A stretch of 64,000 nucleotides of DNA from NCBI GenBank assembly GCA_013399875.1, contig VXAZ01000263.1, positions 311,262-375,261 of the forward strand, in the 5' to 3' direction. The translations under genes were made by a program, and so were the position numbers. Each line of letters begins with the position of its first letter. Position 1 is the stretch's first letter. The DNA comes from Gymnorhina tibicen. Taxonomy: Eukaryota > Chordata > Aves > Passeriformes > Artamidae. The notes below the pieces were generated by a model that was not told the DNA's origin, ran no database searches, and worked only from the letters and a program-made list of their open reading frames with translations. Shown one piece after another: positions 1 through 11,600 of this stretch.

Positions 1-3000
1 TATTTCCTGAGGGACTATAAGTTTTAATGTTTTAAAGCAGCATTTACCTTTTGCTGTTGGTTTAGGGTGCCTCTTATATTTGTGTGACTGACAGGAAGGT
101 GTCATGCTGAAAACCCATTTACTGAAAAGATCTGAGCTCCTTTTTATTACAGGCAAATTTAATTTTAAAAGTGCTGAGATAGTATTACAAAGTAACTTAT
201 TCTACAGTGGTAAATTTCTATTGTGCAGTAACATCCTATTTTTTTCTGGCATTCAAAACCTGGAACACATGACATGTATAAAAGGAAAGGATGTGAGATG
301 CAATGAAAAAGAAAATTCAGTGCTTTGGTAGACACTGACCTTCTGTGAGCTTAATAACCTTTCACAAATCTCTTTAATCCTAACAAAAAAGAAACGACCT
401 CTCAAAAAAATCCCTTGAAAATTAAAAAAGTTTTTAATTTAAATTTAAAACATGTTTGGTTTAGGTTGAGCACATAATTTGGCTTGTCACGTGGCTAATG
501 AGTCTTTTCCATAAATAAGTCTCACAAAATTGGAGACAATAGGGAAAGAGACAAAAAGCTGAAAGAATCTGTACTCAGGCAATTACCTGAGCTGAAATGA
601 GTTGGATGTGAGAAAGCAGTATCATGCACGTCTGTCCTCCTGTAACTGCTAATGTCTGCTCTTGGTGACTGGATAGACTACTGCCATGGCTCACTGGGAT
701 CCTTTTCTTTTGGCCTCTTATCAAGAGTTTTACAGTGCCCAAAGCAGACTGAATCTCATATAACCTGACACTTACAGCAGAGGGAACCGTCTGGTCTTTG
801 AGGTTAAAAGTATTCAATGGCTAATGTCAGGATATTCTGCAGTGTGATCAGGTTTTGATTTTTAAAGTAATCTATTTTAGTTCTGCATTCAGTGAAACTA
901 GATGTCACCTTTATTTTCCTAAAGCCACAATGGGCAAAAATGGAATACTCAAAGGGCAAAACTGACTTTGAAAGAGGCAGGTGCTCCAGAACTCTTTTGG
1001 AGGATGTTACAAACCACTTGCTTGAAATGAGAGCAGCAGCGGTTTTTCATGTCTGACAATCAGATGGATTTCGATTCTCAATGCCTGAGACTGAAATGCA
1101 GCCGTTTATTTATGACGGTTCAGTGATCCTGCTGACCTGGTTTTTTGTTCCCCAAATACCATTATCTAGGCAGATTCACCACCTCAGCACAAACAATGCT
1201 GCTGCCTTTTTTAGTGCTATCTAAATAGTGTCATTAAGAGACACAGGAGTTATTTTGCAGAGTTGCAGCAGTGTGATCCAGTGGCAGTGCTCTGCCAACA
1301 GCAGAGGCACAGCCACCCCTGGCATGGCACCAATCCCCAGGGCTCGACAGACGTGGCTTGGGTTTGTAACAGAAATGTCTCAGAACAGGGGTTCCATCAC
1401 TTCCTGAGGTGACTTCAGGCACAGGACAAATGGTCCTTTTCCAGCTTAACATCCAACAACAGTTTTTCCTTACTTTTTTTTGTGCATTAACTCTTGTCAG
1501 TTTGCTCCATTTGCAATTCAAGAGCGACTTCCTGATAATATCTGAGCAGGTGGGCAATGGAGTCCAAATGGATAGAAATATTCCCAAGGATTTGCCCAAA
1601 AGGGAAGACAGCCCACTTTGCCCAGGCCTGGAGCACTCTCACACATTATCTGCAGCTCCACAAAAAAAGCCCACACCTTTGTATGCTGTTGTTCTGAAGA
1701 GTGAGAAGTTGGTTGTATGAGTTTACTCACTCAACTTTTCTTTTTCTTTAAATTAATTTGTAAATCATGGATCATTCTGAGCTCTTGCTAAAATTATGAC
1801 TCATATTTAATATTTATCTGTTCTTGCTCCTCAGGAAAATAATTATCCGCAGGGAATCCTAATCAAAATCTCTCTGCAAGTAGCACCAAAGTGAGATTTT
1901 TAGCATTCTTTGGCATGTGTGTACTGCGGGGCCACTATTTTCATGGATCTTGTTCAGATACTGAAAAATGTTCATAGCACTGTTTGTAATATGAAGACCA
2001 TTTTCCGTGATAACTGTTTTTCCTGCCGTAGTGTAAATACAGACTACATACAGGTGACACAAAAAATTGCAGTGGGGTTTTAATTTCTGATTTCCTTAAA
2101 TCTCGCAAGTCCAGGCCTCATCCTCAACACTATTTAAGGAAGAAAGTAGGCGGTGCTGTTTGTCCCTGTCACTCAATCTTGTGATAATGACAGGTAAGAT
2201 GATACACATCTGTGTAGTTCTGGGTGCTGAAGCAAGAGCCCTGAATTTCATTAAAGCCACACTCAACTGCAGGGTTGCAGAAGATTTTCTAGGAGCTAAT
2301 GGTTGTATACATCCCAATCTGGACTAGCTGCAACCTCCTTATTTACTCCAATCTTGCCTTCCACTTTCTCCAATTATTTTCAAATGTCATTCAGTAGGAA
2401 AAAACACAGAGATACTAGAAAAATATTCCAGTCATCAGGAAATGGGTGGCCATTTTTAATTTGTGTCACTTTTGCATTAGATTTGTGTCATGAACTGACA
2501 CCTTCAGAGATGTTTGTAACTATGTCTTTTCTCTGGACAGGAACTGAGTGAAAACCAATACAAATGCTGAGTCTTGTCGAAAACATAGTGAGTTTCTACA
2601 TATTTGGCCCACCACATCTGACTCATATGCTTGGTGCTATGAAGTATCAGAAAAGCAGAATTGTTATGCTTTTCAGAGATGCCAGTAACCTTTGTCATTA
2701 CTGTGACCTAAGAAACATTTCAAGAGTTTGATGTGCTCTGAGTGTGAACAATTTCAAGACTGCTGCTGTGATTCAGCTGGCCCAGCTGAAGTTTCCTTCA
2801 CTGGATGTTGAACCACTTTAACCTTGATCTAGCCTCATGTGACTTGAGATTTGGGCACCTCCAAACTCCAGGGACAAAAATGGGACAAGCGTCCAATCTA
2901 CATGCAAACTTCCATGACTAGAGAGCAGGGTACAGGGTGCTGAGCACACTGTTTCCTTTCTGAATCTTTAATTTCTGCTGTACCCTCAGCTGTTTCTGGC

Positions 3001-5510
3001 AAGGTGAAAATTTCATATATGAGGCATACATTTCATATCAAAATGGGAGTCCTGGAATCTCTCAACTGAGGTCTGACACAAAAATTTTATAAAGATTCTG
3101 AAGTGCTGAGTTATATTCTGTTCAGTGCAGGTTAGTTTACAATACCCTTTTTGGAAAAAGGAGTAATTGTAGAGAACAAGTGTTTGGCCTTCTGCTCAGA
3201 TGAAGGAGAAACAAGGCATGCTGGGGTAGGTAGCCTCAACTCTTTATTCAAGAGGAGGCTGGTTTCAGGATGTGGAATACAGATGAGTCTCTGATTTATG
3301 GGATAATAGTCACACTGAAAAGAATATGTGGCAATAATCAGCTTTTCCATCAAGTGGAGCTGAGGCAGTGAGTAACTGTACAAGTGATTTATTGTGAATA
3401 TATTCCAAGGCTACAAGTATAATTCCTACTTAGTATGGATGACAAGACAATAGAAGATTATACAAACCACAACACCAATAACAAAAAAAAGTAATGTTTT
3501 TCTTGCCTCGGCAGACTTGGAAAGTTCTGTGCTGCTGCCTTCTCAGACTTTCCTTTGGCGTCACTTTGGGGATAGAGATTAGGTGAGTTACTGGTCAAGG
3601 GTGGGTTCAAAAAATAACTACTACCTGCTGGCCTGGATGGAGATGGGGGTTATGGGGATGGGAGGGTTGTGTCTGGAGGTGTAAGGTGCTTTTTGCAAAG
3701 CCTACTTTGATTTCTAGGCTATGATTCATAATGAAAACTTTGTCAGAGTACGTACTGACATTCTGCTTGCTCCTGCAAGTATGGTGTGCAGAGAGCAGGG
3801 AGGATAACAACAGATCAATTTAAATATGTACAGAGAACAGGAGATTGTCAATGATGATACATTAATTAAGGGGTTTAGAAGCCAGCAACCACGTGTCAAA
3901 TACAGAGACTATTATTTAACTATAAAGGTAATTTTGCTTCCAGTAAACCTGTCTAATCAATTCTAGCTCTAATTTTTCCTCTAAGCTTTAAGAAGAGAAG
4001 TTGAGTATGAGGAAAATGAGTGTTGTCCATTTAAAATATGCTATATTCTATCTTTGAAGCAGAAAAAATTGTTATAATTCATAAACTCATCATGCTGTAT
4101 CTCATGCTATATTCTACGATCCATGTCAGCTCTCCCCACACTACTCAGTGGTGCAAGAAGAGATATTTTACCTTATCTGCCCTTGTTATAATCGAACCAC
4201 CTCATCCAAAGAAACCCAAACCAGTGTACCACAGTTTCATAATTCCACATTCACACACTCAAAAAGGAATGACAGTTATCCTAGACATTATTGCAACAGT
4301 AGCAAAATGTGGGAGGAAGAGCATTATGTTGTTACTTTTAATTTTTTACTAAAAGAAGCATAAGCTTCGGGAAAAAACCAAAAAAAAACCTCTGTAATAT
4401 CTGAGTGTGGTTCTGTGCTTGGGTAATTTATAACAACTCTATATTTGAAGAACTTCAAAAACCTGATCAGTTATGGTAGAACCAAAGTTTTTCCGTATTA
4501 CCAAAAAAACAAAAGCATTTCCTAGCAGATGGAGAATTCCTTGTTGTACTTTCACATCAGTGAAAACACATTTGTTCATAGTAAAATCCCACTGGTATAT
4601 TTTAGATTTCATTTGATTCAATTTTAATGAAAGAGCATACTAAAACCAATAGAACTTTAAGACTGCTTTTACACCTGTACTGGTTGGTGCATGTTATGCA
4701 CAACCACTTCACCTCCCCTGCTCAGAAGCAGCTGTAAGAGCTGTCAGAAAGCAAGCCTGCTTCTGGCTGCCCTCAGTTCTCCCTGGAGACAAAGGTATGG
4801 GGGTAAGACCAAATGGAGCATGCCAACTTCAAAAGGGTGGACTAATATGGTCACTTCTTGACACCCTCCCATTTCTTTTCTGAAGTGAGCCTCTGTGACA
4901 GGAAAGAAACTTGAAAGCAAGCAGGCCTCACAGGAAAATGCTATTCTATGCCTATGATGGCTAAAACCTGGATTGGGATGAGAGCTTCTAGATTTTTCAG
5001 CAACAGAAGATCTACCTTTACCAATTTTATTTCAGAAATCTCAAAGTATATGTGAACAAAACAATTAAAGATCTGTCTTCTCCCTGAGATGTTTGAGTCT
5101 TATTCTGTATGTTATTCCATTTTTAAAGGAAACAAGCTAGCCAATTTCTAAATGAAGGCAGTTTCTAGCACCAGTATAGCCACACAGACTTCCACAAAAG
5201 TTCCACAATTACAATATTTAAATGCCAGAGTCAGCACACGCTTGGCTGTCAGGGAAGAGGACGTCATTACAACTATGATCTAAGAAAATCTTCGAACCCC
5301 ACCTCCAGGACATGAGTCCTGTTAAGCATTAGGACAAACCAGTCAGGGGTACCAAGTTTCCTTTCTCTATCAAGTGCACCTACTGTAACAGCTTTTCCCC
5401 ACTTTATAGACTACTGGAATGCTGTAGAGGAAGGAAAACAGGTAAACATACATCTCTGCTTATTATTGTTCTTTTTCCAGTTTAGTATAAAGTTTTACAA
5501 AAATTCTTAC
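1..5510 (-). other. ALCAM: ALCAM intron 14, 3' part missing
   Basis: This is non-coding sequence after exon 14. I searched the minus strand for the conserved cytoplasmic-tail exon (start TASKHV, repeated glutamate and lysine, ending near NNHK) and for its acceptor, and found neither. The intron therefore runs past position 1 and is longer than 5.5 kb. It is AT-rich with short A and T runs, for example around 4376-4388. I recognise no repeat family in it, and the open frames here are short and without known motifs. Confidence 0.8.
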
Positions 5511-5628
5511 TTTGATTTCTTCACATAGAGCCAGTAGACAACACCAGCAATCAGAGCAACCAGCAGAAGACCGACCACAATTCCCACTATTAGCTTTGCC
5601 TGGTCGTTAACCTTTTCACTACTGTCAT
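5511..5628 (-). CDS. ALCAM: ALCAM exon 14: juxtamembrane and transmembrane segment
   Basis: This 118-nt exon completes an aspartate codon and reads [11 protein letters not shown], then a hydrophobic helix of about 23 residues starting [11 protein letters not shown] and ending VVYWLY. A basic stop-transfer KKSK begins the cytoplasmic tail. It ends two bases into a lysine codon. Acceptor tttgcttcag; donor gtaaga. The rest of the tail, known in this family to connect to ezrin and syntenin, is on the next exon, beyond the left edge. The transmembrane sequence is nearly invariant among vertebrate ALCAMs, which fixes the identity. Confidence 0.97.
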
Positions 5629-8600
5629 CTGAAGCAAAGAAGAAAAGTTAATGAGGTGACCTATGATAAAGTAAAGCATTACAACACTTTTAAAGAATTT
5701 TCACCAGAAACAAGAAAAGGGGTTAGAAAATTAAAAATAAAAAACCAAACCAAACCAAACTAGGCATTGTTCTTTAAGTGTGTTTTTAAGCTTCAAGAAA
5801 GTCACATCTTAGTCAATCTCAGCACCAGCTATTTCAAATCAAGTCCATCTTTAAGGGATTTGGGCAGTGCACTACATAGATCTTGAACTGAGACAATCAA
5901 AGGGTTACAGAGAGAGAAAACCATACATACCACTTCTATCCTCTGGCTCATCATATTCTGGAATACTTACTGAAATGAAAAATGTTAAAATTAAATTAAA
6001 GACAACACATGTTAGACCTGAACATCACCTTTAATTACCTATTTACAGCAATGACAGAAACTGTAACAGTGTTTGCCAAACAAGATATTTAATCCCATCT
6101 TTAAACAGAAGTCTTTCCTTTGTAGCTACAATATATCCATTAGAAGAATCTTACTCTAAACCTGTAATATAAAAGTCAGAAATATTTCTGACTGTGCTAC
6201 CCTTCCATAGCTTCTCACTACTTTTCATCACGATGTGATTGAAACCCAGTATGGCTGATTTCTGTTGTGAGTCAAGTCATATCAGTAATGATAAACTGGA
6301 ATTTAGGGACTAAGAGATATTGTTAATTTAGTAATAAATAAAGACGTCTGTCTTGTAAGTAAAGTATTACTTTGCAGTGTTTTGTTGTACTATTATTTTA
6401 TAATATTGTTTACTTTTGTAAATAGAGGTAGCTAGCCAAGAAAGTAATGAAAACCAAGTGACTTCATGTAGAAAGCTATCAATAAATTTTATGTACTACT
6501 GATCCAGAGTGGATTTACAATTGCTTGACTTAAGACAAAAAGGTTAAATATCTTAGTACCAACATTACTATGCAGACCTACTCTTCATTTGAGTGTGATG
6601 TATGGGTACTTTATGAGAAACTGTAACTTTAAGGCAATGATCTTTAGAGGACACTCACTAGCAGAGACGTTCATGGAGGTCACAGTCCTTTCTAGCTCAT
6701 TTTCTGCAATGCAAGTTAAAGTTACATTTTCCTCAGGAGCAATTACAATTTTACTGGAAAATTTCCCATTAACATATTTTGTCTCCTCTGTCTGAAAAGG
6801 TGAAAAATGAAGATTAGTATCCTTTAAAAACACGAAGAACAATACATGCATTACTTGTATTACACACTGAAAATGTTCTGAGGGAAATATTTCTAATAAA
6901 ACTATTTCTATAAAACTAATATTTCAGTTCTCCAAACAATAGCAATAGAAATACTACATTGTTTTATTAATTGGTAATGTGAATATTCAACTGAAAAAAT
7001 TGGCCAAAATATTCAGCTATAGTGTATGTATAGTATTGTGTGTATACCAATGATAAAAAAGGTTTTTTTCTGAAAAAGTTAACAACATTCTGTATTTGCT
7101 TTTCTTTCAACTATTTAAAAAGTATTCCAAGTGACAAAATTATTAAGGAAAATTTCAATCTTCTAGGGTATAATTTTTTTCCATCTTGCTGTTTTTCATT
7201 TATGTAATTATAAGGAAAAGAATTGCTCTAAGTTTTCCAGTTTCCAGCTTTCCAAGCTGTTTCCACACTACCACTACTTGCCAAGCTACATGTACCTAGT
7301 AGCACCTACAGTATCAGTACTGTAATAGTGATGTGTTGTTCCTTAAATTTGCTGTACATCGTTCTCGGATTAATGCAAAGAGAAAATTATTTTCAATCAT
7401 TTATATAGCTTCAAGACAACCACTGTCCTATACCGACAAGTAAATGGACAAATTTTGACAGCTACACATAATTTCTGTAGGCTTAAAGCAAAACCTAATG
7501 AAATGTAATGGAATCTACAGGAGCACTGTACACTGTCCTTCCAGCCACTGACTCTAGAGAGGTCTCATTTATTTCTGCTGCCAAGGCAAAATGTGGCAAT
7601 GCTCCGTTCAGTTTGCATATTTTCCAGGTATTTTTCCTGCTATATATGAGTTCTTCTTACTCATGCCCCAGGATGAATGCATCATGGTTCTGTTTCCAGT
7701 GAGAAACAACAGGTATAACCATAAAAAACCAACTATAAATATTAGGTTAAAAGCTGCAAAGCCCATAAGGAACTATACTGAATGTAACTTCTGATTCACA
7801 CATGCCATATTTCATTACATTTCACTCAGCTAATGCCTACATCAAGTACCCATTTGCTTTCTAATATAAGTTCTACAATTCCATCATTATTTTCAAATTC
7901 TTTATGCAATGGCAAAATCAGCACATTACCCAGATAAAACAACTAAGTACCTTCATTTTAAAAATGCATATTTCATTTGTAACCTTTTCTTTTTCCTTCC
8001 AGCTTCAGCTTGTAGCCAGTAGATATCCTTTGCCTTCACCTGTTCTATTCAAGAAGGCTTTATCATAAAAAAATCATCCACGTAAGTACCATGTAGCTGC
8101 AGCTACCACTTAACCTTCTCTTAGATAAATGAAAAAGACTTTTCTTCAATCTCCCTATCTGGAAAATGTTCCTTGATTTTAATTTGTAATTCCTATACAG
8201 TAGTTTTTGGTGAATAAAGCAATAAGAAAGATACTTGCTGTATTTAAGATGCTTCCGCTGCCTGTAACTGTCCACTGCACTGCTGGTTTGGGGAAACCTT
8301 CCACATGGCAGATAATTGTTTTAGACATTTTATTTGAGTTGGTTTTCTTGGTCATTTTGATTTGAGGTTTTCCTACAAGAACAGCATTACAGTTAACCAT
8401 TTTATTTAAAAAGAAAAATTAATAATTGTAACTATCTGCTCGCTTACCTTCCACAATAAGTTTAAGTGTCTGTCTTTTCCTCAATCCTTCTACCTCCTGG
8501 AGAGTAGTTTCACAGACATAGTTTCCAGCATCTTGATACTGAAGACTTGAAAATGATGGACTTGTTTGCATTCTGGTATTGTCCTGATAAAGTCAGGAGT

Positions 8601-11600
8601 TAGAAGTGACAGAGGCAGACTCGCAATACATTAACCCCTTAATGACAAACGTGACTACAATCAACAGGAGTTTTCACATGCTTTGGAAAACTAGAGCCTC
8701 ACTTTTAAGCTGTTTCCCTGTTAATAAGTATCATTTGAATATCCAACATGAAAAGTAGAAACTGCTGGAGATTTATAGAAGCTATCTACTTTCTTCTTGA
8801 ACAATTTTGCTTTTAAATCAAGGGCATAGGTGTGATCAGTTATTAGCTCTGAGCTTTTCTAGTAGGTTGGCCAAGAACATGAGTGATAAAACATGTTTGA
8901 GACACAAACAACTCTCCTCTAGGCCAGGCTTATGAGATCAACATATGCCCATAAACAACCACTAGGCATCATTACTGTAAGTTTCCAGCTCTACAGGTTT
9001 GGTATAAAGCCACCTTCTTCAATAGCTACATATTTCACCATCTGACCTCTCAACCCTTGCCCTTTTGTTATGTTTATCAGAACCAAGACCAAGCTCACCT
9101 CTGAGAAAATGCAGCAAAATTCCTCCAAATGGGCTTTTTTTTAGAGGAACCTTATTCTCAATGGGCCTTGTCTAGACCATTTCAAAGGAGTTGTATTTGT
9201 GTTACAATATGCCTTAATTCTCTCCATTTGAAAGCTGAGCTGATAATTACAGTAAATGATTTTCAGTCATCAATGTGAGTGAATAAGAACTCATTTTAAG
9301 CATATGCGTAAGACCCATTTTAAAAATATTCTTTAAAAAGCCCAATAAACAACTTCCTTCCTTCCTGCCTTCCAAAACACTGAAGTAGCAGCAGTAATAT
9401 GAAGGACTGAACACTCAGATGAAGTGTGAAATAGATGAATTACTGACCTTTATCCAAAACACAGTTGCATTTCTACTGGAAGAAATCGTGCATGACACAG
9501 GCAGGGCCTCTCCAATCTGTTTTGTGACTTCTCCACTAGGAGTAAGCTGCAAATCCAAATCTGGGATAGAAAGAACATTTGTAAAAAGTTAATCTCAGAA
9601 AGCCTGGCCCATTTCAGAGGCTTACCAAGAAAAGAAAATGTGGCTAATTGCACTCATTAAATTCAAGATTTCATTTCTTCAATAAAATCTTAGTCAATTT
9701 TACAAGGAAGGGAGATGAGAGAATTATTCTAAAATAGGCATTGCAAAACATTCATATTTTTTCTGTAATTATAGGCTAAGAGGAAAAGCAAAACCTCACT
9801 AATCACTAGACAAATGGATACATTTTTTTCACCTTGCTCTGCTGAAAGAATGACACAGTAGGCACAAGAAGACGAAGAAGTACTTCACGTAGCAGTATGT
9901 GCATCTTGAAAAGGGAAGCACAGAATGCTCTGAGGGTAGCTTGTTATGGGCCAGGTAGAAATGCATCTTCAGGGGAGGACTGGTACAGGTGGGGACAGGT
10001 TATCCCAAATAGTAATTGTGGAGAAAAAGACCAGTCAAGGGGTACCTTTCTTTTGTGTGATAAAACTAGAGGATTTTTATCGTCAGAATCTGGGGAGGGA
10101 TGAAGATAGTCAAAGAGGGTGTATGAGACATGATACTGACTGAAGGGTTCAGAAGTCTGAATTACAGGGTTGGGGCCCTTTACACATGAAGCCCTTTATT
10201 TGTTCTCATTTGTAACTTAAAATGCCACTTTTTTGTACCTCAAAAAAGGGTCCAAGCTCTGCCTGACATGTTTGTAATTTCCTTTAAGCTCCAGGGAAAT
10301 TGCAGTCAGCGACAGCTGTGTTTGACACAGGGCAGGGTGAGACCCAGTAACAGAAACATCAGGAAACACTGCTCTGGATTTTTCTTAGTATAAGGATTGG
10401 AGGGCTGGTCATTTTTAAAAAAATTTAATCCTACAGTGAAAGAAAAGCAGAGTTTGCCAGTCTCTATCTTGCTTCCCCTCTGACAGTGCCTTGCTTGTGA
10501 GCCAAGTTGCCTGGTTGAATGACTAGCACAGATGTGTGCACACACACACAAACGTGCAGTCAAATGCACACATGACTTCATCACAAATATAGTACTTGCT
10601 GGGAAAGGACTGCAAAGCCTCCTTTTGGCTTTTAAGCAGAGCTTAAAAAAAAGCTTGAGACAAAAATCACAGAGCAAAGGGAGTTTTCCTTAACAAAACA
10701 ATGAACTTCCCTATTGGCTTCATTCCGTGGTTGCCCTGGGAACACCACTGTAATTAGAGGTAGAACTTCAGGGAACAACTAGGGTTCAGCCTGTACTACT
10801 AGTCTGCAGCACTATTATCTGTGTTACAAGCCCAGTGTCTAGTCCGAGAGGTCACAAGACCTGTACTTTCATCTCTGAATGAGTCAAAAATGACTCCATT
10901 TGAATGAGTCAAAAAACTCGATGAGATAAAATGGCACCTTGTTTCTGTATTCCTATGGGGATTTCCTGTCCTCCCTCCTGAAACCAGTAACTGGAACCCA
11001 ACTATTCTCCTGTGGCTTCCAGAAGGAAAAAAAAAAGAAATAAAATAACAAGACTCCTACAGTGAGCAGTATATAGGTTTGGATGGTCTATGGGATGTGC
11101 TTCTTCTGCTTTGTTACCCTTAAAAACATTCTACCAAGGCAGAGGGGTGGTTGAAGAGAAAACTAAGATTTTTTTCCTTCTCCCTCAAGAATTTCCTTCT
11201 ACATGTATTCAAACCTTTTGTTCTTTGAAGCAAGATAGCACCTCAACCCCGAGACATCACCAAAGACCATTCAGAAGGCATTCCTCTCACATTTGCCATA
11301 GGAAGCAAAAATTCATGAAAGTATTTGCCTTCATCTCAGGCAAGACTCACAGAGCCCAGAGCAATCCTTCAGCCCAGTCTTCCTCCAGGGTGGTCTGACT
11401 GTGCCCTGCCAGCCCCTTTGTGTGGTGTAACTGGGACTACAGTCCCTCTCACACCGTGGTCTGGTTGCTATAGCAGTTCAGGAGAATTTACGGTGTATGA
11501 GATGAGCTACGTAACTCAGAGCAGTATTTCTATGACTTATGAGGCAAGACAGAATTAAGCTACTGTTTAACATAGGATCCCCTCCAGGAACTCTACATGA

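Noticed and set aside
1..5510. Cytoplasmic-tail exon and 3' UTR of ALCAM
   Set aside because: Searched on the minus strand for the conserved tail (TASKHV start, NNHK end); nothing matched, so they are taken to lie left of the window.
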